64,000 nucleotides of DNA, taken from contig CAYNJG010000008.1 in the NCBI GenBank assembly GCA_964397295.1, positions 6,191 to 70,190 on the forward strand. The letters are read 5' to 3'. The position numbers were made by a program, and so were the translations under genes. Origin of the DNA: CAYNJG01 sp964397295. GTDB lineage: Bacteria > Planctomycetota > Planctomycetia > Pirellulales > Pirellulaceae. Positions 9,106-18,208 of the stretch are shown here, one piece after another (positions within the stretch are counted from its first letter, which is position 1; each line of letters begins with the position of its first letter). Under the pieces are notes generated by a model, which was given only the letters and a program-made list of their open reading frames with translations, ran no database searches and was not told the DNA's origin.

Positions 9106-10011
9106 ATGAACATGGAACAGCTAGGTCCCGTTGCGGGACTCGCAGCAGCGGCATGTTGGGCGACAGCCAGCGTATGGTACGCCCGAGTTCCCATCGGTGC
9201 TGGAGCCATGACGACGTTCAAAAACAGCCTCGCCACTGTGTGCCTGTTTGTCATTCTGTGTTGCAGCGCGCTGGTGACTGGTGAACCCATGTTTCAAGCG
9301 TCCGCAACGGCTTGGTGGGATATTGGGCTTAGCGGAGTGATTGGCCTATGCCTGGCAGACATTGCTTACTTCCGCAGCATCCAGATTCTCGGCGCGCGGC
9401 ACGGTCTCACGTTGACGTTGCTTACGCCGCCGCTAACTGCGTTGCTCGGGCAGTTTTGGTTGGGCGATCAACTAACCCCTGTCACTTGGATGTCCATCTT
9501 CGTGACATTGGCAGGAGTTGGTATCGTTATGCGACAGCGAGCGGAACGAAACGCAGACCAAGAACATCGGCCGGGGTCAACGGAGTGGGGTGTGAGTTGC
9601 GCGTTACTTGGAATTGGGACGATGGCCGTTGGAGCAGTCGTGATGAAACGTGGTCTTTCGGAAGTAGATCCGATCGAAGGTACGTTCATTCGCTTGCTGG
9701 TCGCCAGCGTGTTTGGAGTATGTTTGAGCGCGGTGCTCGGTCAGTTCCGCGAGATTGCCGATCTGCTAAAGAACAAAGTCGGTTTGAAACCACTCTTATC
9801 CGCTACGTTGCTGGGCACCGTATTCGGTGTCTGTTTGATGTTGATGGCGTACAAGTATTGCCAAACTGGAATTGCGGCAACATTGACTTCCACGACGCCA
9901 CTGTTCGTGATTCCAGTGGTTTACTTTGTATACGGTGAGAAAATTACGCCGCTGGCTATCGCCGGAGCAGTCGTGGCTTTTGGTGGTGTGTGTGGTTTGC
10001 TTCTCGCGTGA
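9106..10011 (+). CDS. EamA/DMT-family transporter
   Basis: A 301-residue integral membrane protein with about ten hydrophobic helices in two repeated halves, the layout of EamA (drug/metabolite transporter superfamily) permeases. In each half the conserved end-of-repeat pattern is visible: LTPPLTALLGQFWLGDQLTPVTW in the first, and TTPLFVIPVVYFVYGEKITPLAI in the second. The half-repeats are separated by a short polar loop around residue 145 (RQRAERNADQEHRPG). Members export amino acids, metabolites or drugs across the inner membrane; the substrate is not predictable here. It is divergent from the histidine phosphatase and converges on the heme-protein gene. Confidence 0.9.
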   Translation: MNMEQLGPVAGLAAAACWATASVWYARVPIGAGAMTTFKNSLATVCLFVILCCSALVTGEPMFQASATAWWDIGLSGVIGLCLADIAYFRSIQILGARHGLTLTLLTPPLTALLGQFWLGDQLTPVTWMSIFVTLAGVGIVMRQRAERNADQEHRPGSTEWGVSCALLGIGTMAVGAVVMKRGLSEVDPIEGTFIRLLVASVFGVCLSAVLGQFREIADLLKNKVGLKPLLSATLLGTVFGVCLMLMAYKYCQTGIAATLTSTTPLFVIPVVYFVYGEKITPLAIAGAVVAFGGVCGLLLA

Positions 10012-10044
10012 GCAGACGACGGTTGGAAGCCAGCCAGCTCCACC

Positions 10045-13000
10045 CTAGTGCTTGTGGTGTTTCTGCAAATGGGCCGGCAATTTGTAGCCGCCGTTTTCCA
10101 ATACCGAAATCAGATCCGCGATTTCCTGTTTGGTTAAAACGTTGATCAGCCCGATAGGCATTGAAGACACCTTCGATTTCTGACGTACTTCAATATCTGC
10201 CTTCTTCACTTCGATCGTCTTCTTCGGCGTAAGCAAATTTGGAATCAGCCGCACCGATGCCTCGTCCTCTTCCGCGACCACGCCAGAGAACTGCTGTCCG
10301 GATGTATCGAGTATCGTTACCGCTTGATAGTCTTTGTTGATTTCCGTGGACGGCTCTAGAATCTGTTTCAGCAAATCGCGACCTTTGAAGCGTTTTCCAA
10401 TGTCCGTAAGATCAGGGCCTAGCTTGACGCCGTGACCCGCGAAAACATGACACTGATTGCAATTTGCTTTTTCCCAAGCTTGGAGTCCACGCATCATCGT
10501 CGCTTCGTCGTTGTTCGTTTTTAGTTCCGGAAAGTCTGCGAGCTTCCATTCACTGACAACACTTGGCGCACGCGCCGCGAGGATTCTCTTCGCTTCATCA
10601 TCGTTGTCAGCGACGACCATGTCGCCTCGCATGACAATCCAATGGCCAGGAAAAGTGCAAACGTAGGGGTAAACTCCGGGTTCGGTCGGAGCTCGAAAAC
10701 GCATCACGTGAATTCGAGATTTTCGAGTTGGACCAATCATTGGCGAAGACTCAACGATGAGGTGTTTCTTCGACTTTGGAATGAAATTCGAGTTAGCGTT
10801 CTTCGGATCTTTGGCCATCTCGTTTGCAGCCATTCCGACTTCTGCGAGCGCGCCGTCTTTGACGATCAGTAAGTTGTGGTCCGTCGCATCGGGATTTGTG
10901 AAAACGACTTTCATGGGCTGACCTGGCTTTGCCGTAAACTGCTTTATTGTGAACAGCATGCGTTCCGGCTGACACGAAATGCGCACGACTTGCAGATCTT
11001 TCTGTGTGTCAAACTCGGCTTCACTAGCACTGGGCGTCGGTTCTTTGAGTTCATTGGATCGCTTTGCTTGGTTGAGTAGTTTCGCAATGTGATAGTTGGA
11101 ATCACCTTCCCAATGTTTGCGAAGTGGTGCAGACCCTAACGCACAAGACACAGCGTAGGATAAAGAACCTCCTTGCGGATGATTGAAGATTTCGAGTACC
11201 ACGTCCAACGCCTCTTTCGTACCGATGTATGTCGAGGCTATTGCGGATTGCATGCGGACGATGCCATTTTTGTCATTCACGCCGGCTCGCAATAAATCCG
11301 TTGTGTCCGAAACTTGGGGATGCCAATACCGCAATTGTTCCATTGCCGCGGCTCGGGCATGATGTTCGTCACAAGCAAGTACCTCTCGAAGCAATGCGAT
11401 ATTCGTTTCGCCAACGTTCCGATAGTTCCAAAGTGCTTCGACCTGATGATGTCGAAAGCGAGGATCAGTGTTGTCCAACTTTGCAACCCATCGATCCAAC
11501 TCCTTTTTGACTTCCGCCGCGTCTTTCTCACGAAGCTCCCTTTTTGCCCAATAGCGATATCGATACTCGGGTCGTTTCATCACATCGAGCAACTCGGGAA
11601 TCGATTTGTCCGCAAGTGTTTGGGGTTCGATTAGCTTCTTACCCTTTGGGACAATTCGCCAAATTCGGCCCGAGTGACGGTCGCGACGGTTGTCACGCAA
11701 CGAATACTGCGCATGGCCTTTTACAGGGTTGTACCAATCGCAAACGTACATCGCGCCGCGGGGACCAAACTGCAGATCTACTGGAATGAAGCTCAAGTTC
11801 GAAGAGAAAATGATGTCACTGACATACTCTTCTTCGTAGCCGAATTCACCCTCGTTCCATTTGTGGAATTCGACTCGATTCGTAGGCTTGTAGCGGACTT
11901 TGATGAAGCCACCTTGCATCTCCTTAGGCCAATTTGCAAAGTCCACGAACTCTTGCCCGCATGTCCCCGAGTAAGCTTGAAGTCCGGTTGGTCGAGGATG
12001 CTGGGATGGATACGGCGGATCGAGTGCATGGAATGCTGCAGCGTAAATCGGATGACTGGCTACATGCTGGCCCCAGTCGTCGAATGTGACACCCCACGGA
12101 TTTGTACTGTGGTAGCTGCCGAAACTAGTAAGTCGCTGATCGCGTGGCTGGAAACGGAACCATCCGCTGTTCGCCTGACGCACGGGTCCGTAGGCGGTTT
12201 CCACTTGCGAGTGATGGAAAATGCTCTCGCGGAATATGATGTCTCCATCGGGCGTCCACGTGAAGTCGTGTAACGAATGATGCGAATCCTCGGTGCCAAA
12301 GCCGGTCAGCATTCGTTTCCGGTAATCTGCTTTGCCGTCGCCATCCGTGTCTTTGATGAAGGTTAGGGCGGGCATCTCCGAGATATAGACGCCACCGTCG
12401 CCAAACTCAAACGACAGCGGGATATGCAAATCGTCGGCGAAGACTGTGGACTTGTCAGCTTTGCCATCGCCGTCGGTGTCTTCAAGGATCACCAGTTTGT
12501 CGTTCGGTTCGTTGCCTGGGTAGACGTGCGGATAAGTCGTCGAACAAGCCACCCAAAGACGTCCCAGCCCATCCCATCGCATTTGGATCGGAGCACCGAT
12601 ATCCGGAAACTGTTCTTCGCCGGCGAATAGGCTCACTTCGAAACGTGGATCGATTTTGAATTCCTTTAGCTCGTCCGCGGCCGACAAGTATTCGTTAGCC
12701 CCTCGACTTTCTTTTGCTAACGGAAGTTCCGGCACATTCGAATCGTCGATCTTCGCTGGCACAGATTCGCCGCGGGCTAGTTTCCAAATGCGCTCGTCCC
12801 GATTCGCGACCATGATGTCGAAGTTCTTCATCGCAGGTAAGAAATCGAGGTAACCGTACGATTTGTTTCGTCCACCCGTGTAATAAAAAGTGTTGGCTGG
12901 TCGATAGCGACGGAAGAACTGACGGTTTTTGTCGATCACCGTTTTGCGAAGTGACTCGTCGATCGTTGGTGTTTCCTTGGCGAATAAACCTTCGAACGCT

Positions 13001-13914
13001 GCCTTTGCAAACACTTGGTATCCGGCTTCGTTCAAGTGCGATCCATTGATTGTCAAATCGGTAGCTTCGTCTCGCATCGCTATTTCAGTTGCGGAGAATA
13101 CGTCGACGAAACTGATGTTCTGTTGTGCTGCTACTTTCTGGATGACTTCTGAATAAGCACGAATGCGTTTGTTGTTCAGATCTGCCGCGGCGACGCCTTT
13201 GACGTTTTCATTCGCAATTGGCGAGATGAAGACAATCTTTGCCGACGTGTTTCCATTGAAAGCTCTGGATCGCACTCCCGCGAAATAGCTGCCAAGCGAT
13301 TGTTCGAACTCAGCCAACCCATCTTGGCCTTGAAATGATTCGTTAAAACCGAACGAAGCAAAAATCACATCGGCTTGGACGTGCGTGAGGTGCTGTTCGA
13401 GATCAGCGAAGTTCATGGGACGCGGTTGCATGGTCGGCGTATCCCCAGGCCAACACAGATTGCGGATCTTGAGATCGAGATCTGGATGCGATTGATGAAT
13501 CGCCGATTCGAGATAGCCAAAGTGCCGAGTGCGATCTAGTTGGGTATTGCCGATGTACGCAATCGTTTGACCTTTTGAAAGTCGTAGCGGTAGAGTCGTT
13601 GACGACGGTTCGGCGGCGACCGGACGCTTCGCCGTTTTTTCGAAGATCGCGTACTTTGCGTACTCAGGATCTTCTGGCGGTGCCGGTTTGTTGATCCGCT
13701 TGTTCTTGGCGTCGGTTTTTTTTCCTGCCTGCGCCACAAGGTATTCGTGATGCATTACTGGATGCGCTAGTGGTTGCCCGTCTTTTACCGAACCTATCGC
13801 TACGCCTTTGTCGGGAACCGGTTGATCAGCCGGAGTCGCATCAGCAGCGAAAATGCTGGCAATATGAAAAAGGAAAAAGCACCCGATTGCCAAGACAATT
13901 CTGTAACGACTCAT
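10045..13914 (-). CDS. PVC-type heme-binding protein: SGNH-like, beta-propeller, HEAT, cupredoxin and cytochrome c modules
   Basis: A 1289-residue exported protein with an N-terminal signal peptide (IVLAIGCFFLFHIASIFAA). Modules in order: an SGNH/GDSL-hydrolase-like domain (about 105-320), in which the usual GDS block reads IGNTQLDR, so the catalytic Ser seems absent while GSHLNEAGY keeps the late His; a PVC membrane-bound dehydrogenase-type beta-propeller (about 420-740, with repeated EDTDGDGKADKS and IKDTDGDGKADYR calcium-loop-like blocks); a helical HEAT-like stretch (about 745-880); a cupredoxin (about 935-1060) with probable type I copper ligands in DHNLLIV and VCTFPGHWIVM; and a C-terminal cytochrome c (CNQCH, about 1130) with the family tail VLTKQEIADLISVLENG. 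It probably acts in periplasmic oxidation of sugars or similar compounds with electrons passing to heme and copper. Substrate unknown. It lies 43 bases after the response regulator gene on the same strand. Confidence 0.9.
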   Translation of the reverse strand: MSRYRIVLAIGCFFLFHIASIFAADATPADQPVPDKGVAIGSVKDGQPLAHPVMHHEYLVAQAGKKTDAKNKRINKPAPPEDPEYAKYAIFEKTAKRPVAAEPSSTTLPLRLSKGQTIAYIGNTQLDRTRHFGYLESAIHQSHPDLDLKIRNLCWPGDTPTMQPRPMNFADLEQHLTHVQADVIFASFGFNESFQGQDGLAEFEQSLGSYFAGVRSRAFNGNTSAKIVFISPIANENVKGVAAADLNNKRIRAYSEVIQKVAAQQNISFVDVFSATEIAMRDEATDLTINGSHLNEAGYQVFAKAAFEGLFAKETPTIDESLRKTVIDKNRQFFRRYRPANTFYYTGGRNKSYGYLDFLPAMKNFDIMVANRDERIWKLARGESVPAKIDDSNVPELPLAKESRGANEYLSAADELKEFKIDPRFEVSLFAGEEQFPDIGAPIQMRWDGLGRLWVACSTTYPHVYPGNEPNDKLVILEDTDGDGKADKSTVFADDLHIPLSFEFGDGGVYISEMPALTFIKDTDGDGKADYRKRMLTGFGTEDSHHSLHDFTWTPDGDIIFRESIFHHSQVETAYGPVRQANSGWFRFQPRDQRLTSFGSYHSTNPWGVTFDDWGQHVASHPIYAAAFHALDPPYPSQHPRPTGLQAYSGTCGQEFVDFANWPKEMQGGFIKVRYKPTNRVEFHKWNEGEFGYEEEYVSDIIFSSNLSFIPVDLQFGPRGAMYVCDWYNPVKGHAQYSLRDNRRDRHSGRIWRIVPKGKKLIEPQTLADKSIPELLDVMKRPEYRYRYWAKRELREKDAAEVKKELDRWVAKLDNTDPRFRHHQVEALWNYRNVGETNIALLREVLACDEHHARAAAMEQLRYWHPQVSDTTDLLRAGVNDKNGIVRMQSAIASTYIGTKEALDVVLEIFNHPQGGSLSYAVSCALGSAPLRKHWEGDSNYHIAKLLNQAKRSNELKEPTPSASEAEFDTQKDLQVVRISCQPERMLFTIKQFTAKPGQPMKVVFTNPDATDHNLLIVKDGALAEVGMAANEMAKDPKNANSNFIPKSKKHLIVESSPMIGPTRKSRIHVMRFRAPTEPGVYPYVCTFPGHWIVMRGDMVVADNDDEAKRILAARAPSVVSEWKLADFPELKTNNDEATMMRGLQAWEKANCNQCHVFAGHGVKLGPDLTDIGKRFKGRDLLKQILEPSTEINKDYQAVTILDTSGQQFSGVVAEEDEASVRLIPNLLTPKKTIEVKKADIEVRQKSKVSSMPIGLINVLTKQEIADLISVLENGGYKLPAHLQKHHKH

Positions 13915-13956
13915 GATTCACTTCCTTTAGTTCAGAAGGAAGGATCTTACAGCGTT

Positions 13957-14637
13957 TCACACTTCGAAGCGATAACCTACACCATGAACTGTCTTGATAA
14001 TGGCAGGCGTTTTCGCATCAATTTCGATACGTTTTCTCAGCTGGGAAACATGCTGGTCAAGCGTGCGACTATTCCGCAAATGCTTGAGTCCCCAGCACTT
14101 TTCGAAGATTACTTCACGCGACACGGGTTCGCCTTGCCGATCGAAGAGCAGTCGCAGGATTTGCAGATCACGAAGACTTAGGTCGATTGTTTCTTCACCG
14201 CGGACTGCGCGAAGTTCCGAAGGTCGAATCTCCAGATCTGACATAACAAAAGCCTTGTCTTGGTTGGGGTCGCGATCCAAGCAGCGTCGCGTCACGGCAC
14301 GAATGCGCGCCATCACTTCTTTGACACCAAACGGCTTCACGATAAAGTCATCGGCGCCCAATTCCAGTCCAACAACTTTGTCGATTTCTTGCGACTTAGC
14401 GCTAATGAAGATGATTGGCACGTGTTCATCGAATTGACGAATATGTCGGCAGACTTCATAGCCACTCATTTTTGGCATCATGACATCGAGGCAGACAAAA
14501 TCTGGTTGCGCTTCGCTAAACTTGTCGATAGCTTCTTCGCCATTTTCAGCTTCGACGACATCGTAGCCCTCGTCCGCAAGAAGTTCGGCCAGTCCCCCGC
14601 GAGTTAACTTATCGTCTTCTGCGATGAGTACTTTCAT
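13957..14637 (-). CDS. OmpR-family response regulator
   Basis: A 226-residue two-component regulator. The receiver domain (1-120) has the phosphoacceptor Asp in FVCLDVMMPKMSGYEV, the switch residues in IIFISAKSQ and the conserved Lys in DFIVKPFGVKEV. The C-terminal winged helix (about 135-226) carries RTLDQHVSQLRKRI and IIKTVHGVGYRFEV, typical of the OmpR/PhoB DNA-binding fold. The sensor kinase gene lies 48 bases upstream, so the order on the minus strand is kinase, regulator, then the heme/copper protein 42 bases on. This suggests, without proving it, that the pair controls that protein. Confidence 0.95.
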   Translation of the reverse strand: MKVLIAEDDKLTRGGLAELLADEGYDVVEAENGEEAIDKFSEAQPDFVCLDVMMPKMSGYEVCRHIRQFDEHVPIIFISAKSQEIDKVVGLELGADDFIVKPFGVKEVMARIRAVTRRCLDRDPNQDKAFVMSDLEIRPSELRAVRGEETIDLSLRDLQILRLLFDRQGEPVSREVIFEKCWGLKHLRNSRTLDQHVSQLRKRIEIDAKTPAIIKTVHGVGYRFEV

Positions 14638-14685
14638 AATGCGTGTTTCCCGTCAGGTGTTCGTACTAGACGAAGATCGTCCTGG

Positions 14686-16374
14686 TCATGAATTAGGTTG
14701 CCAAAGTGGCGTGCGTAATGTCAAACGGAACTTAGCGCCGATGGCCGATTCCATCAGTTCGAGATTGCCGCCATGTTTTTCGGCGAGGCTGCGAGTAATG
14801 GTCAGCCCAATACCCGTGCCCGTCGCGGAATTGATGTGATCCGATGCTCGTTCGAACGGTTGAAAGACATACTGCGCAAACCTGGGTGGCACGCCGGGAC
14901 CCGCGTCTGTGACATCTACGGTTGTGATTTCGTTTTGGTAGCGTGAGCGAATTCGCAAGTGCTTTCCTTCGGCAGCATATTTTTCCGCGTTACTGATCAG
15001 GTTGCCCAACATTTGTTCCGTCGAGTCGGTGTCAAGCATCACTTCTTGTGCGGCATCGAGATCCAGCACAACGTCAAAGCCGAGATTCTCGAGCGATGGA
15101 CGAAACTGATCCAGCACCGTATGGATAACTTCGTCGACGCTTCCCATTTGCATCCGCTGTTTGGCGTCGCGGTTGCGACCCGCGAACGTCAGCACGTTGT
15201 TAATCAGCCGGCTTAGGCGTCCGCTTTCACTGGTGATCACGTCCACATGGGATTGAGCCCGCTCGTCATCCGAGTCGATGCGTTCGATGTCTTTGGCGAC
15301 GAGGTCCGCGTACATACGGATGTTGGTGAGCGGCGTTTTCAGCTCATGGGAAACTTGATTGACAAAGTTCACACGTTCCGCCGCCTCCCGAGTTTGTCGC
15401 GTAATCTCTCGACCTAGGTAGATCGCCAAACCCAACAAACCTAGGCAAAGAAGTCCGCCGGCCGCGAGCAGATTGACTTTCGTGATCGCTGTACCGATAC
15501 CGATCGGACGAATTGGGCCGAAATGTTGCAGTTGCCAAGCGCGAAGCGGAGAACTGAGGTGCAGCGAAGCCGCAGGTTTGGATTTGTTGTCTTGTCGCGA
15601 TTCCGATCCCCATAGGTAGACGATGTCTTCGTTGGAATCGACGAGCCGAATTTGCGAAGGCGCCGTTTCCGTTTGCGATTCGTCCGAATCCGGGAGCTCC
15701 GAGATGACATCGGCCATCCAACGAGCTCGCTGCACTCCAACGAGTACCGTGATACCGTCTGGCAACCGTTGCCAATGAATTAATTGAATGCCGTTAACGT
15801 CCCACCACGTGTACCAACCGTACTCCTGAGAATCGATGTTCGCCGATTGTTTCGGATCGACAGGCTCGGAACGCGATATTCTTACTTGCGTCGGTGCCGC
15901 GTTCGGTTGCATCTGCACTTGCATGCGTGTCTGCTGCATCGCTTGCTGCATTTTTTGAGTGTCGTTGGACGAACGACCGTCTTGCGAGACGAACGTCTTA
16001 TCAATCAGCAGTTGCGAGACCTTTTCAAGGTATTTTCCTTCCTGTTCGCTCAACGTTTTAAAATCAGGAAAAAGGATCTGACCTTCCTGATCCAACATGA
16101 CCAATTGGTCGACGAGCGGTGCGGAACGCACAAACGATCGAGTCGCGTTTGCATCCATAGGATCGAACGAAGCATCTAAGAAATGATCTTCAAGCGAGTC
16201 GAAGTAGTCTGCAATGTCGCGATCGATTTCAACAAGACTGCCAGAGAGAAGCTCTTCGAATTGCTTTTGAATACGAGCCTGTTCTGCGCTAACCAGCCGC
16301 CAGCTCAATGCCGCAAGCGCAAGCATCGGCACTGCGACCAAAAGCAACAGAATGAAAGCGTATTTACGTGTCAC
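14686..16374 (-). CDS. Sensor histidine kinase
   Basis: A 562-residue membrane kinase with two membrane helices (about residues 5-23 and 305-325) enclosing a periplasmic sensor region of about 280 residues. That region has a Gln/Met-rich low-complexity stretch (MQQAMQQTRMQVQMQPN). The cytoplasmic part has the HisKA H-box (NQVSHELKTPLTNIRMYADL), the N-box (LGNLISNAEKYAAEG), the G1 box DAGPGVP and the G2 box GTGIGLTITRSLAEKHGG, all intact. It phosphorylates, most likely, the OmpR-type regulator encoded immediately downstream. No HAMP domain is obvious between the second helix and the H-box. The ligand is unknown. Confidence 0.95.
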   Translation of the reverse strand: MTRKYAFILLLLVAVPMLALAALSWRLVSAEQARIQKQFEELLSGSLVEIDRDIADYFDSLEDHFLDASFDPMDANATRSFVRSAPLVDQLVMLDQEGQILFPDFKTLSEQEGKYLEKVSQLLIDKTFVSQDGRSSNDTQKMQQAMQQTRMQVQMQPNAAPTQVRISRSEPVDPKQSANIDSQEYGWYTWWDVNGIQLIHWQRLPDGITVLVGVQRARWMADVISELPDSDESQTETAPSQIRLVDSNEDIVYLWGSESRQDNKSKPAASLHLSSPLRAWQLQHFGPIRPIGIGTAITKVNLLAAGGLLCLGLLGLAIYLGREITRQTREAAERVNFVNQVSHELKTPLTNIRMYADLVAKDIERIDSDDERAQSHVDVITSESGRLSRLINNVLTFAGRNRDAKQRMQMGSVDEVIHTVLDQFRPSLENLGFDVVLDLDAAQEVMLDTDSTEQMLGNLISNAEKYAAEGKHLRIRSRYQNEITTVDVTDAGPGVPPRFAQYVFQPFERASDHINSATGTGIGLTITRSLAEKHGGNLELMESAIGAKFRLTLRTPLWQPNS

Positions 16375-16434
16375 GCAGCATCTCGATGAAGTTTGTCAGC
16401 TTGCCCAAAACACAAATCTAACACAAACCTGAAA

Positions 16435-16463
16435 GCACCTCGTTCCCACCGAGAACGAGGTGC
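16435..16463 (-). terminator. Strong hairpin, likely terminator of the VWA gene
   Basis: Perfect 11-base stem GCACCTCGTTC/GAACGAGGTGC with a seven-base loop (CCACCGA), 44 bases beyond the VWA stop on the minus strand. The following minus-strand bases (TTTCAGGTTTGTGTT) are T-rich. The core CTCGTTCCCA type resembles palindromes I recall as dispersed repeats in planctomycete genomes, so it may also be one copy of a REP-like family. Confidence 0.65.
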
Positions 16464-16506
16464 AAGCGTAGATTCACGACGGGAACAGATAAGAGTCCAT
16501 CAGTTG

Positions 16507-18024
16507 CTACTTTTTCGAAGGCGACGATTTTTTGTCGACTTCCTTTAGTGTTTTGAATCCGTAGCCACCGCCACCATAACCGCCGCCATAACCGCCACCA
16601 CTCCCGCCGTAGCCTCCGCTTCCGTCACCGTAGCCACCTCCGTAGCCACCACCTCCGCCACCGAAGCCTTCCCCTTTGTAGCCGGGTGCTTGGTTTTCGA
16701 CGGCTGCGTTGTCTCGCAACATTCCTTTTCGCGTCCTTGCCCAATTCTTTTCGTCAAGGTTATCGGCTTGAATCCGATTCAAAAACTTCTGCTGCTCCAA
16801 GACCATTGATTTGAATTTGAGCGCGTTGGCATCCAGGAACTTATAGTTGTTCATCAAAATTTCTCGAGCTTCATCGATCTTGCCCAAGTCTCGAAGTTCT
16901 GTCGCATATCGGTTTTGTGCGTTGGCGATCAGAAGCACAGCTTTTTCAGATACTTCTTTGTTCTTGCTCGCTTCGCATTCGGCGACTTCATTCGAAAATG
17001 TCACGGCTGTCTTGGCTGACATGGAGTCCGTCGTTTTCGTCAGCATGTTTGCGTAGCTCACAGCGACGTCTGCAATTTCGCGCGTCGCTCCGTCTGCTGT
17101 AGCAGGCACTTCCACTTCGACCAGAATAAATCGTTCTTGTTGCGCATAAAGCTGGTTCAACTGAATCGTGATTTGTTGGCCGTGGATATCCGCCTCGTGG
17201 CCCAAGACACTTTTAGGGCGAATTCCTTCGCGTACATTAACGTTGATGGTGATCTCTTGTGCTACGACCGAAAGAACATCGTTGAATTCGTGATTGAACG
17301 TTGCGATCAAGTCGTCAGCGTTTTCGATGAAAAGATGGTTGCCGTTACTTTGAACTGCGAGTTTCGTCATTAGATCTTCGTTGTAGTCCAATCCCAGCCC
17401 CAACGTGGTTACGGCAATGTTCTCTTTCAACAATGATGCCCCAAACTCACCCAACGCACTGGGAGAATCGGGACCCACATTCGCTCGGCCATCGGAGAGC
17501 AAGATTACTCGGTTGACGCGGTTTGCATCGAGAAACTTCCGAACTTCGGCGGCTCCTTTGCTCACACCTGCGAAGAGTGCCGTTGAGCCGCCGGGTCGAA
17601 TCGAGCGAATAGCAGCCCTGGCAGTTTCTTTGTCGGTCAACTTGGTTGCTGGAAGAATGACTTGCACGCCGTCGTGATAGACGACTACCGAAACGATGTC
17701 GTCCTTGCGAAGTCGCTCGATTGCCGCAATAGCTGCCTGTTTTGCCTTTTCGATTTTCTGTCCTTGCATGCTGCCGGACTTATCGATCACGAGCGCAATG
17801 TTTACCGCGGCGCGATCTTTTGCTTTTTCAAGTTCGAATCCCGTAAGACCAACTTTGACAAAAGTCGTTTGCTTCTTGTCTGCCAGCATGATTGGATCGG
17901 CGACTGAAACATCAAGGCTCACTTTGTCCTTTTCAAGTTTCGGTTGTTCATCGTGAGCAAGCGCCCGACTACAGAAAAGCGTAAGAATAGCAACCGCGAC
18001 GACGCGTCGTTTCATTGGGGACAT
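16507..18024 (-). CDS. Secreted von Willebrand factor A domain protein with Gly/Tyr-rich tail
   Basis: A 505-residue exported protein. The start at 18024 is fixed by GGAGG eight bases upstream and leads into a signal peptide (VVAVAILTLFCSRALAHDE). The VWA domain (about 70-260) has an intact metal-ion-dependent adhesion site: IVIDKSGSMQGQKI (DxSxS), the Thr in RPGGSTALFAG, and LLSDGRANVG. A beta-rich domain with DUF3520-like position follows, then a helical region. The C-terminal 50 residues are a Gly/Tyr repeat (GGGYGGGYG units) before a basic end (KKSSPSKK). VWA proteins of this type bind proteins or metals at the cell surface. No MoxR or BatA-like partner is adjacent. Its terminator hairpin follows at 16435. 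Confidence 0.88.
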   Translation of the reverse strand: MSPMKRRVVAVAILTLFCSRALAHDEQPKLEKDKVSLDVSVADPIMLADKKQTTFVKVGLTGFELEKAKDRAAVNIALVIDKSGSMQGQKIEKAKQAAIAAIERLRKDDIVSVVVYHDGVQVILPATKLTDKETARAAIRSIRPGGSTALFAGVSKGAAEVRKFLDANRVNRVILLSDGRANVGPDSPSALGEFGASLLKENIAVTTLGLGLDYNEDLMTKLAVQSNGNHLFIENADDLIATFNHEFNDVLSVVAQEITINVNVREGIRPKSVLGHEADIHGQQITIQLNQLYAQQERFILVEVEVPATADGATREIADVAVSYANMLTKTTDSMSAKTAVTFSNEVAECEASKNKEVSEKAVLLIANAQNRYATELRDLGKIDEAREILMNNYKFLDANALKFKSMVLEQQKFLNRIQADNLDEKNWARTRKGMLRDNAAVENQAPGYKGEGFGGGGGGYGGGYGDGSGGYGGSGGGYGGGYGGGGYGFKTLKEVDKKSSPSKK

Positions 18025-18208
18025 TTGTCTACCTCCATAGATTGGCAAAGTGGCCGAATAGGCTCTCTATCCAACTTTACGTAAGATCGGCGTCGAGGTG
18101 GTCAGAACGATGTAAAGACGTTGTAAGAAGATTGTAAATCGCACTTGTAGGGCCAACAGTTGAACAGAGTAGTTCTTTTGCGAACTAGACTGGTCCGGAA
18201 ATCGAGAG

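Noticed and set aside
11674..12273. Plus-strand open frame of 199 codons inside the heme/copper protein gene
   Set aside because: No family features; the opposite strand encodes the conserved propeller modules.
16545..16757. Ala/Val-rich 70-codon frame antiparallel-in-phase to the VWA tail
   Set aside because: It is a frame-shifted reading of the Gly/Tyr repeat codons of the VWA protein and shows no independent signal.
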